A stretch of DNA of 62,726 nt. Source: Fragilaria radians (taxonomy: Eukaryota > Bacillariophyta > Fragilariophyceae > Fragilariales > Fragilariaceae). The notes under the pieces are model-generated. The model did not search any database. It worked only from the letters and a program-made list of their open reading frames with translations, and was not told where the DNA came from. How positions within the stretch are numbered: the stretch's first letter is position 1; every line of letters starts with the position of its first letter. The stretch is taken from positions 230,830 through 293,555 of the forward strand of contig CAAAJI010000037.1 in assembly GCA_900642245.1 (NCBI GenBank). The letters are read 5' to 3'. The position numbers were made by a program, and so were the translations under genes. This document shows, in pieces, positions 1 to 9,350 of the stretch.

Positions 1-675
1 TACACAATTTGCGACATTCTGGGGATTTCCACTTTCAAATATCCAGTCTGCTTTTGTATCAAGTAATTGATACAAATTTGGCGACTGAATCCCTAGCTTT
101 GCACATGCCCAGACACAATTAGAAATTTCTTGAGTTTTACCATTGTGAAACAACCAATCTGTTTTTGTATCAAGGAATCGAAACAAATTTGGTGCCTGAA
201 TCCCTAGCGTTGCACATGCCCAGACACAATTTGCGACATTCTGGGGATTTTTACTCTCAAATAACCAGTCTGATTTTGAATCAAGTAATTGAAACAAATT
301 TGGTGACTGAATTCCTAGCCTTGCACACGACCAAACACAACTAGAAATTTCTTGGGTTTTACCATTGCTAAACAACCAATCTGCTTTTGTCTCTAGTAAT
401 CGAAACAAATTCGGTGACTGAGTACCTAGCTTTGCACATGCCCAGACACAATTTGCGACATTCTGGGTAGTTCCACTTTCAAATAACCAGTCTGCTTTTG
501 TATCAAGTAATTGAAACAAATTTGGTGACTGAATCCCTAGCGTTGCACATGCCCAGACACAATTTGCTACATTCTGGGGAGTTCTGCTTTCAAATATCCA
601 GTCTGCTCTTAAATCTAACACTTGGAAAAGCATGGGCAGCTGTATTCTCAGCGAGGCACAAGCCCAGACACAGTT
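1..675 (-). repeat. 111-bp in-frame tandem repeat (six full units plus a partial one)
   Basis: Units run 675-565, 564-454, 453-343, 342-232, 231-121 and 120-10, followed by the first three codons (N-C-V) of a seventh at 9-1. Every unit is exactly 111 bp (37 codons). Unit ends alternate between a QNVA type and a KTQEIS type, so the last four complete units form two 222-bp dimers. Confidence 0.93.
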
Positions 676-1266
676 GCACACAGATTGCACATTGTTTGCT
701 TCAAATAAGAACCGTATATTTTCACTTGGTTTAAGTTCACCAATCATTCTTGAACTAAACGTTTTGTTTTGAAGTTGGAGCTTTGCGATTGCGTGAAGAA
801 TTGTTACAAAATATCTAACTCCAACTTTGCGTATTCCCTCATTTTCAATTCGACTCAATGTTTCGTTGAGAAAGCGATGAAAAGCTTGATCATTCTTATC
901 AAAATACTTGATTTTGGAAAGTTGATTGTAGATTATTGCGATATTCGAAAAATGCATTTCCGTTCTATTGCTTTGATAAAGATTCAATATCTCTTTCCAG
1001 TTCTTTTCGCCACCCAATGCAATGATTCTGTCATTTAATGCAACATTTTTCGAATTTCGATTCATCAATTTCATTTCATCTCGATGGCTACGTATGTCAT
1101 TGTTTTGAACTCGAAAATCATTTTGTGAAACAATATTCTTTGAAAGAACCATAAATGGAGCAATTCGGAAAGCTTTCTTGATTGCATCATTAGTTATGAA
1201 GGAGCGTGATGAGAAACGAAGCATTCTGCTTCCTTTGAAAGCATTAAAAATGGAAGGTAATCGCAT
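1..1266 (-). CDS. OPR-like helical-repeat protein, N-terminal part (partial)
   Basis: An uninterrupted frame of 422 codons runs from the ATG at 1266-1264 off the left edge, so the C-terminus is missing. The first ~40 residues are rich in Arg, Ser and Phe with almost no acids (MRLPSIFNAFKGSRML...), as in a mitochondrial or plastid presequence. From about residue 198 the protein is a tandem array of 37-residue units of the form NCVWACAxLGIQSPNLFQLL / DTKADWLFESGNPQNVA. The N-x-x-W-A-x-A-x-L-G core matches the helical core of OPR and related RAP/FASTK-type organellar RNA-binding repeats. From family knowledge, the likely role is sequence-specific binding of organellar RNA in maturation or translation. 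The RAP domain that often closes such proteins would lie outside the window, so the family call rests on the repeat core only. Confidence 0.72.
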   Translation of the reverse strand, partial: MRLPSIFNAFKGSRMLRFSSRSFITNDAIKKAFRIAPFMVLSKNIVSQNDFRVQNNDIRSHRDEMKLMNRNSKNVALNDRIIALGGEKNWKEILNLYQSNRTEMHFSNIAIIYNQLSKIKYFDKNDQAFHRFLNETLSRIENEGIRKVGVRYFVTILHAIAKLQLQNKTFSSRMIGELKPSENIRFLFEANNVQSVCNCVWACASLRIQLPMLFQVLDLRADWIFESRTPQNVANCVWACATLGIQSPNLFQLLDTKADWLFESGTTQNVANCVWACAKLGTQSPNLFRLLETKADWLFSNGKTQEISSCVWSCARLGIQSPNLFQLLDSKSDWLFESKNPQNVANCVWACATLGIQAPNLFRFLDTKTDWLFHNGKTQEISNCVWACAKLGIQSPNLYQLLDTKADWIFESGNPQNVANCV

Positions 1267-2703
1267 GGCTATTTTCTGTTGGGGAGTGTTGATACAACGT
1301 AAAAACAACCGTAGTGGGAAGCGACATTATTTCTTTCATTCTAGGTGGTAAGGACAGTTTGTATCTTTCAATATTCTGTTACACGTGTAAACGGAATGAT
1401 GACAGCAATTAAGCATTTCATCTCTCCTGGATGATTGGTTGCTTTTTAAATTCAATTGGTTAACAAAAAGCTTTTCAACATTGCAAAATAAAAGTTAATG
1501 GTGAAAAACAAAAACACATGGTCACGGAAAATAGCTTCTGCACAAATTAAAAAAAGAGTGCTTGATTGATCACTTACTGCATAACCAAACCAAAAAGGCA
1601 TAAGAGAATATCAGTGAAGCAAAAAGTATTCAACAAAAAAGGGTAGGTTCGTAGCAGATTAAATATATGATCAGAAATCCTTGAACCCAACAAAACACAC
1701 CTACTTTGGCATGAATTCAGAGCTTGCATCTTTATTGAGAGATGATCCCTCTGACAGCAATGTGAAGCATTAAATCTATCCTGAGCCTTGAAGTAGAAGA
1801 TATTGCTATTCAAAGATCAAAGTCTATTGACAACCAAAAATCTCCAATCTAGCTATCGAAACTTGCAGTCCATACAGTCAAGTTAACTTTAAGCGATGAA
1901 ATATAGTGTAGAAGACCAATACCAAATCAAGCTACAAGGCGTTTGGGAGAGGATCAAGAAGATCATATACAAGAGCAAGAATATCAGAAAAAATGAGCCA
2001 GAAACAACGAACACAGCTTACAATTGAAAGGATGAAAATAATCAATAGAGTATTAAGAACATTTAGTCAGAGGAAATCATTAAGAGAAAAAACTAACGAT
2101 AAAAATTCAAAAAGAAGGCAAAGATGTATACTGAATGACCCAGATAAAATAGCATAAAAGAGGATCATAACCAATGTCATTTTGAGCAAGGGGGCCTAGG
2201 CATTGTTAAGAAAGACAACCGAACAGAGCGGCTGAATCTCGTTTAAATCATGGAGGACCAGGTAACATGAAGCTAACATTATGAAGACATCATCAGTAAA
2301 TTACTCATAAATATATGGCATCTAGAGGGTATCATAATGAGGACATACAGACACAATATACAAAATTCAAATTGGGATTATACGAATGCGCTCCAAGTAA
2401 GAATTACATTCGAATGCTTCAGGATCATTGGTAAACAAGCAGAAATTATGCTCAGAGTTGATGTGAAGATACATTTAGAAGAAGCACAAGACAATATGAC
2501 AAATTGGCTTATAATATATACCGAAATCCTAGAACAAACGATCAATAAATACCACCACACATTGTGGTGGCAAGTGGAGACTCATATCATTTCCCAAAAC
2601 TTTCATATGTGACAGGCCTTAGACCCTGAGATTTTGGCTTTGCATTGATCTGTGATGTAGTAAAAGACACGATTGTTCTAAAAAATCCTATAAATATTTT
2701 TTG
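1267..2703. other. Intergenic, with an unrecognised decayed coding-like stretch
   Basis: No intact gene is seen. From about 1890 to 2612 the plus strand is purine-rich and one frame (phase of the 2337-2612 open frame) reads protein-like between scattered stops, for example VWERIKKIIYKSKNI near 1950 and ITFECFRIIGKQAEIMLRVD near 2410. I do not recognise the family; it looks like a decayed gene or transposon piece. A perfect hairpin (8-bp stem, 3-nt loop) lies at 2552-2570, CCACCACA-cat-TGTGGTGG. Confidence 0.4.
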
Positions 2704-2850
2704 TGTAAGTTGTGAGCCTATAATTTAAATTTACTGTTTTTTATCTTAGCGATAAAAGGATCGCTATAACTCCCGTTGCAAACTCTTTTCTGAACCGTTA
2801 AGATGTACAAAAGATATTCTAACATAAATCCTTGTCAACGATACTCAGTG
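2704..2850 (+). repeat. Left inverted terminal repeat
   Basis: Begins with 18 bp identical to the reverse complement of 6256-6273, then aligns with small gaps to about 2850. Shared landmarks are the TATCTTAGCGATA block at 2742-2755 and the CCGTTGCAA-like stretch near 2773. Confidence 0.65.
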
Positions 2851-3317
2851 TCTGTGCTCAGATGATCCAAAATGTACGCTTCAGTCAGACCAAGGATGGG
2901 TTACTGTGGGTACTGGTAAGAAGGTTTGAGCATTATCCCTGAAGCTTATACTATCTCCTTCACAAACAGTAGTTTTAAATCAAGGCAAATGACTCCATAA
3001 TATTGTATATCCTAACATGCATGTTCAACAAGAGAAGCTAATTCGCACGTGATTAAGACGTCAGAATTAAAAAGTATTAGTAAACAGAAAATTAATTCTT
3101 TTGCGCTACGCAACTCTCTCCTTTCCTTCCCTTTTTTGTCATAACCGTTCAAGGGTCGCTTGAAGGTATTTACTCTAGGAATTTTACATATCTTAACTTC
3201 TCCAACATACCAAAGATTTAACGATCAATGATCTTGTTGAGTTAAATTTAGATATCCTTAACAAAAACAACCAAAAATAGGCGATGAAACGTAGAGTTAA
3301 CGAATAGCACTAAATAA

Positions 3318-4340
3318 ATAGCACCAGTTAGAAGAAGGATTAATGACAATTGCTGATGCTTTGAAGGTCAACTCTTCTTTGACAACTTTATATCTTGGCT
3401 GTAATGAGATTCAACAAGAGGGAACAATGACAATTGCTGATGCATTGAAGGTCAACTCTTCTTTGACAACTTTATATCTTGGCTGTAATGAAATTCAACA
3501 AGAGGGAGCAATGGCAATCGCTGCTGCATTGAAGGTCAACTCCTCTTTGGCATCTTTGGAGATTTGTTGTAATTCAATAGATCAAGAAGGAGCATTGGCA
3601 ATTACTGATGCGTTGAAGGTCACCCTTTCATTAATATTCTTAGATCACAAAAAGTCAAGTGGGTGCAATGGCAATTGCCAATGCATTGACAGTAAATCTT
3701 CATTGAAATCTTTGGATCTTAGTCATAATTCAATTCACAATGAGGGAGCAATGGCAATTGCTTACGCATTGAAGGTCAACTCAACATTCTTATACATGAA
3801 TCTAAAAAATAATTCAATTCATCAAGAGGGAGCATTGGCAATCACTGATGCATTGAAAGGTCAGCTGTTCCTTGACATCTTTGGATCTTAGAGGGAATTC
3901 AATTCACGATGAGGGAGCAATTGAAATGCTGATGCGTTGAAGATCAACTCTTCTTTGACATCTTTGGATATTAGGAGTAATTCAATAGATTGAGAATGAG
4001 TAATGGCAATCGCTGATGCATTGAGGGTCAACTCTTCATTGACATCTTTCGATCTGAGTTGTAGCACTATATCAAGAGGGAGCATTGGCAATAGCTGATG
4101 CATTGAAGGTCAATGCTTCTTTGAAATCTTTGGATCTTGGTTCGATCAATTCAACAAGAGTGAGCAACATCTATTGCTAGAGCATTAAAGTACATTCCAA
4201 CTCTCATACACTTGAAGGTCAGTTACCATTGGAAAAGAGATTTCACGGGTCTTAAAGAATACCATGACACATTTGGCAAGTACTATCATTGGTGAAGATG
4301 GTGCCCAAGTGTTAGCAATTGCATTCCAAATAAAATCTCG
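3318..4340 (+). pseudogene. Broken LRR protein (28-residue RNI/NLRC3-type repeats)
   Basis: The DNA is a run of ~84-bp units encoding a 28-residue LRR of the type GAMAIADALKVNSSLTSLDL followed by xxNxIxQE, the ribonuclease-inhibitor-like class common in protists. The longest open piece (3343-3891) covers about six units. An upstream partial unit begins near 3318, and further units continue to about 4340 in shifting frames. Breaks include damage around 3640-3690, a frame change near 3880, and in-frame stops near 3990 and 4130. No conserved N-terminal domain or start is visible before the first repeat. It is a decayed gene or gene fragment lying inside the inverted-repeat unit. Confidence 0.75.
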
Positions 4341-5099
4341 AATGTTTAACTTATGAATCTGATTTTTTCTCGTGAAAAATATGATATGTTTCCTTTATAT
4401 ATTAGTCTCTTAACAAAGTCAGTTATTCATTATTTTCTTAATTTTCCATCATGTACAAGTATTAGAAGTAGTTCCAAAGATAAGCCCTTTTTCTCTCTGT
4501 TTAAGGCATCAATTATTATTAAGTGATGGCAACTCCATCTTGACATTCTATTTGATATTTCTCAATATATTTCATAAACATGTTTGTCTGAGCATGCCAT
4601 CAAACGATAGATAAGGTTGACATTATGTAGCTACTCATTTTACCACTTGATGCAAGGTCTTTCATGTTGTCATTCAGAACCTCATTTAAAATCTGATTGG
4701 AAAGATAAAATCTATGTAAACTGTAATGCAAATACAGTTTGATTTGGCAGCAGCAAGATTCCTTGAGAAATGGATTGTATTGATATTAATTTGGTTATGA
4801 TGAAAAGTGTATGAGATGCTGAGTTTTGGACAAGTGCCATTGACAACGACTCTGATTATTGCAGGAGTTTCTTTCTCAATAACAAATCAGATTTGAAACC
4901 TAAACTCATCAATTTATGAAGATGATAAGTCAAAAAAGATGAAGAAGTCAAAGTTACCACTACGAGTGCAAATTCAGTCAATTTCAGCGAAGAAATGTCC
5001 TGTATCATCACAATTACAGTCGCGATACCCCTTCAATATTGTGACTCAACCAGCAAATTGTACACGAGAAACTCCACTACGCCATTAGGTAAGTCCGTC

Positions 5100-5880
5100 T
5101 CACAAATTTTCTTCAAAAATCCTCACTTCTTCTAGCTGGCTTGAAATTGTATCTCTCCATTTTTAAAAGATGATAAGCTCCTTCAAATATCATATGTACT
5201 TGGGTGGCTCCCATCATTTTCCAGGCAACATCAGCTCTTTCAGCTATGAGCTCCCTTCCCTTATCTTCATTTTCACCGAGTCCAGTTGGGTTTGGATTGA
5301 ACCAAAGAAGTCTCTATCAAGGCCTTGAAAGTCCCTTTATGCTTTGAAGTATTTTCTGCAGTTTCCATTTTCTCTTCCCCAAGTCATTGATGTCATCATC
5401 TAGAGCATCAGCTTCCTTTTCAACCTGCAATGTACTTCATTCTCCGTAACTTTTATTCTACCGCATAAACCTCTTGATTTGATTATGTGATTTGTTTTTT
5501 GATTCAGAAGCCTCTTTATATCCCCAGTATGCTACAAGGATACAAATGTTTCTTTTGTCTCTAAGTTTGGATTGGAGTTTGTCCGTTCGACCATTGTATC
5601 TTCCCAATAATAAGACCTTGAAAGGAACTGAGTAACGGGCCATATAGCGCGTGAATCCAATTAACTTGGGAAGCAGATGTGACTTCATCCAAAACATCTA
5701 TATAACAGTCTGCTCTGTCCAAGTATGCCACTTGAATATCTGTATCAACGAGATAACCAGTTTTTAGTCCACAATGACCTTCAACATTGCTCAAAACCTT
5801 CTCTAATCATCTTCATGAAGATGCAAGGATGATCTGGCATTTGATGTCCTTCTACACCAGGTGGATACTGGTTATCTTCG
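5100..5880 (-). pseudogene. Decayed unrecognised minus-strand gene
   Basis: Reading right to left, three adjacent open pieces in different frames look like one protein. The first, near 5880-5800, contains DEDNQYPPGVEGH and FMKMIREGFEQ. The second, near 5794-5640, contains TGYLVDTDIQVAYLDRADC. The third, near 5620-5110, contains RTDKLQSKLRDKRN and then AERADVAWKMMGATQVH. At least two frameshifts and several stops separate them. The composition is protein-like but I cannot name the family. It lies inside the inverted-repeat unit and opposite in direction to the LRR remnant, so it may be the element's own lost gene or unrelated debris. Confidence 0.4.
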
Positions 5881-6129
5881 TCGTTCTTAGGAAAATATTG
5901 TGATAATTTATATATCTTAGATTTATTAGCTGAATGTGGACTGATTAAGTATTGTCAAGTGTTCGCGATGCCTTGGGTTCGAATTTTATATTTTAACTGA
6001 TCTTTTTGGCAATGATGATGTCTATTGAGTCTTTTTAGTTTAAGATACTTTTCACTGCCCCTTTTTGGTTGCTTTTCATCAAGGATATATAAAGTTTGCT
6101 AAACAAGAGCATTGGCTATTAAATCTTTG

Positions 6130-6273
6130 CCATGTTAGAGACCTTGAGATATATATTAGAATATCATTGATGCATCTTTGTGGTTCCGAAAGGAGATCGC
6201 AACGGTAGTGATAGAGATCCTTGTATCGCTAAGATAGAAAGTAGTAAATGATAACATAGGCTCACAACTTACA
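6130..6273 (-). repeat. Right inverted terminal repeat
   Basis: Reverse complement of the left repeat at 2704-2850. It ends with the perfect 18-bp terminus at 6256-6273. Confidence 0.65.
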
Positions 6274-9200
6274 TAAAATAACATTGCATAACACAACTTT
6301 CCTTTAAAACAAATTTGTCCTTTTAGAAGTACACCCTAATTACTACAATCCTTTTCCAGGAGATGTATCCTCTCTTTTCCATTCTTTATTTATACTTTTC
6401 TAATTGAAGAAGACTTATATGTCTCAAATTTTCCTGTGGCATTTAACCGTCTTATTGATTTTCGATATTCTCTGATGCAATTTACCTTCACTTCCTACAA
6501 TAATTACACGAAATATCACTTTTCTCTTCTTTCACTTAATATGATTTACAAAAATGAGCTGCCAACATTTTACGATTACTTTGAACTGCATAAAAATTTC
6601 CCTTCTTCCAATTTTGTGGAGTAAGCGGGTAATCTTTATTTCCAAAACGTTTCTCCAAAAAAAACACTTGTGGTTTTGCTTAAGAATGATTTTTCATCAG
6701 TCAACTCTGATTGCTTGAAAAAGAGGTGGGAAATAAAGTCCTTTATCCAGTATTGGAGACTCTAATTTAAGGAATAGCTTCACGGCCCTTAGTCTGACAA
6801 ATTGATAAGGGTCAATGAAGGTGGGCTCACAAAATGAAAATAACAATACGGTTACGCCAAAAGCTAAAACTAATCGGTCATGTGATAAAGCTTCACCTAA
6901 GACTTTACTTAACATCATGCTGTCATCTGTATACATGATAACTTACTCACCCAGACCAGCTAAATCGCCAAGGCCTCCTTAGGAAACAGATTTTCTGTGC
7001 AAGATATTATCAACAAGAAATCCGTGTGCTTATTTCCAGTATCGAAGGTACTATTACATTTTTACTCGGCTTTAAAAGTGCGGTGGCTTTTTACATCCGT
7101 CGACCTGTCAGGCCCAAGTCTCTTAGGCCTTGAGGTGAATTTTCCTGCTTAGACGAGTAATCCTGCTTGGGCCACGTATCGGTATTTTTACCACTTTCTT
7201 TTCCCTACTTTTCTTCCCAACAAAAAAAGAAGTTTGGATTGATATCATTGGTACAGGATGATGTAGTGTTTTCTCTGAGTTTTGCTTTACCCCCATACTA
7301 AAGTCACTCTGACCACGAGTTGAAACAAATTGATCTCACACACACTTACCTTTTACCCCAATACACACGGTCTCTAAGCAGAAGCGGTTTTACTGGCCTG
7401 GCGTAATGGAAGCATCCCTACAGGAATTGCGAACCAAGGTGAGTCGATGTTACAAATGTTAGCCGGTGACATTAGTCAATGCGGTCACGTGATAGAGTGC
7501 ACATCCTGCTAAAAATCTCACCATCTCAATTCAATCAATGGCACTCAAATGTGGGATAAGTTATTGACTCAGCTTTCAGGGGTGCAGTTATAGCTTCAAG
7601 TCTACAAATATTATTGAAGACTTAATCATGTACGTATTGAAACTAGCCTCAGGATGCTTTTCTCATCCGGATTTTGGATATTCTTTAAGAAGTATTGGAT
7701 AGAGAGGAAGGATAAAGATAAATTGATGTCGATATAAATATGGTTCCGCATTATCAAAATACATTGAACTTGGCGCTGTTAACTCCTCTGACTAGGGTGA
7801 CTCGATCTTGAAGTGCGGTGTTGATTCAAAATCATTTGAGAAGTGAAGAAACAATCTTGTTCTAAAATGTATTTCCGTAACTGACCTGTCCCCTTTGTCG
7901 ATTCAGCATCACAAAAGTCATGCTCAATGAATTTTGGTGATGAGGAACCATATGGTATAGTTGCCAGTGAAGCATCCTTGATTTTTCCTCTGTGTAAACC
8001 TGTTAATAAGAAACTTTATCATTTGATTTTTAGGAACCATAACTTCTCATAAATTCAATACATCATGATTCTAAGTTTGACAAAAGGCTAAAATAGCTTT
8101 AGGGTCTGACTAACGAGCGAGATTAAGTATAGGAAGTGGCAAAATAACAGGTAATGCAGTAGAACGTGTTATGAAAAATGTTGGATAGCACAAGCAACTT
8201 TTAAAAATTGCATTTGGATCTCAGAAAGTACAAATACACATGTATGACAACAAATAACAGATCTAGGAACAGTTTGCACAGAGATGTGGATCAACACTCT
8301 TGCGTTCTCTAGACCCTTTGAAGGGTTATGGGTTCCAAATATCGAGGGACCTTCAAAGGACTTTGATATTCCCCTTTAATGATTGAAGTAAGCAATGACG
8401 AAGAAATAAGAATGAGTATCAAATCACGAGAGAAATTTCTTTTTTCTATCCCATCCTCTCAATAATGCAGCTACCAAAACAACAATTACAAATGTCTGTC
8501 CCTATATGCCTTCAACCTTTGTGGAACAGAAAAATCAGATAATGCACACTCTGAATGCCCTTCACATTAGATTAGACTTTACCCTTGACAGGATCTTGTC
8601 AATTACATTTTCAGTATTATTTTTCCTCTTCTTGCGATTGAACGCTCTTCTTACCTTTTGAAGAGATTGTCTAAATTCTTTTCGGAACGTATACAATATC
8701 TTTGTACAATTCTCTTACCCTTTGAAAGAGACTACATATACTCCGTTTAACAAGAAATTCTTTTTTTCTGCTTCCATACCCTTTTGAATTTTTAAGTTAA
8801 TTAAAATCTGTAATGTCAAAAATACGGTTTCAATGTGAACTTCCTTTCCTTGATTTTCTGTGTTAACTTCGTAAATTTTAGTTTTGTTAAGGTATGGCTA
8901 CTAAGAATGTGAATAATATCCTATTGGTTACTAGAATTTTTTGCTGTTTTGGATGGCAACTTTCTAGGAGTAATTTAATTTTTCTTTTAAGTTGAAAAAA
9001 CATGGGCGAGAGTCAGAGTCTTTTCATCTCTCATATCAATTACGACTGATGCAATAGTCATTATTTCAAGCAGAGAGAAAGTGGAGTTTTCTGGTGATTA
9101 CTGAAATGTGATGAAAGTGCAAGTTCGCTGCACCCCAAAAAATTGTATTTCACATGAAGGTTGTGCTCACTCCAGGGTGAGGTACCCGAGACCATAACAA

Positions 9201-9350
9201 GCGTAAGTTATCTAGATCCATCTGGACCGTTGTTACGAGCCTAATCAATATCCATCTTCAAATGATGAATTTTTGATTATCCAAACAAAATTGTGGAATG
9301 AATAATCTCTCAATACATGGTGGGGCCTCGCTACTGAGGAGAAAACATTG
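6274..9350. other. Intergenic, no intact gene seen
   Basis: AT-rich and full of stops in all frames. Short open frames (6436-6624 plus, 6697-6936 minus) show no recognisable domain. A pair of complementary blocks, GGCCCAAG near 7110 and CTTGGGCC near 7166, could form a hairpin. A possible gypsy scrap at 7383-7469 is listed separately. Confidence 0.5.
7383..7469 (+). mobile_element. Possible Ty3/gypsy integrase zinc-finger scrap
   Basis: One frame reads KQKRFYWPGVMEASLQELRT and then a C-x2-C pair before a stop. RFYWPG followed by a Cys pair is the hallmark of the H2C2 finger that starts gypsy integrases (usual form RFYWPGM...C..C). The spacing to the Cys pair is longer than usual and no integrase core follows, so this is a weak call. 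Confidence 0.3.

Larger units (their letters stand above)
2704..6273. mobile_element. 3.57-kb unit with ~145-bp inverted terminal repeats
   Basis: The left end (2704-2850) and the right end (6130-6273) are inverted copies of each other. The outermost 18 bp are identical (TGTAAGTTGTGAGCCTAT), and similarity of roughly three quarters by eye continues inward through the shared TATCTTAGCGATA block to about 145 bp. Similarity stops abruptly outside the ends, as expected of element termini. No clear target-site duplication is visible. The interior holds a broken LRR gene on plus and a broken unrecognised gene on minus; no transposase was recognised. It could be a decayed DNA transposon, a fold-back element, or two inverted solo repeats. 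Confidence 0.5.

Noticed and set aside
1..675. Regularly spaced repeats resembling a CRISPR array
   Set aside because: Units are contiguous 111-bp coding repeats in a single open frame with a clear protein pattern and no spacers.
498..1038. Plus-strand open frames at 498-734 and 769-1038
   Set aside because: They are antisense shadows of the OPR-like gene; the minus frame carries the repeat motif and is open for 422 codons.
6697..6936. Minus-strand frame beginning MYTDDSMM, first thought to be a retroelement YxDD motif
   Set aside because: The rest of the frame shows no RT motif, and YTDD alone is too short to support a call.
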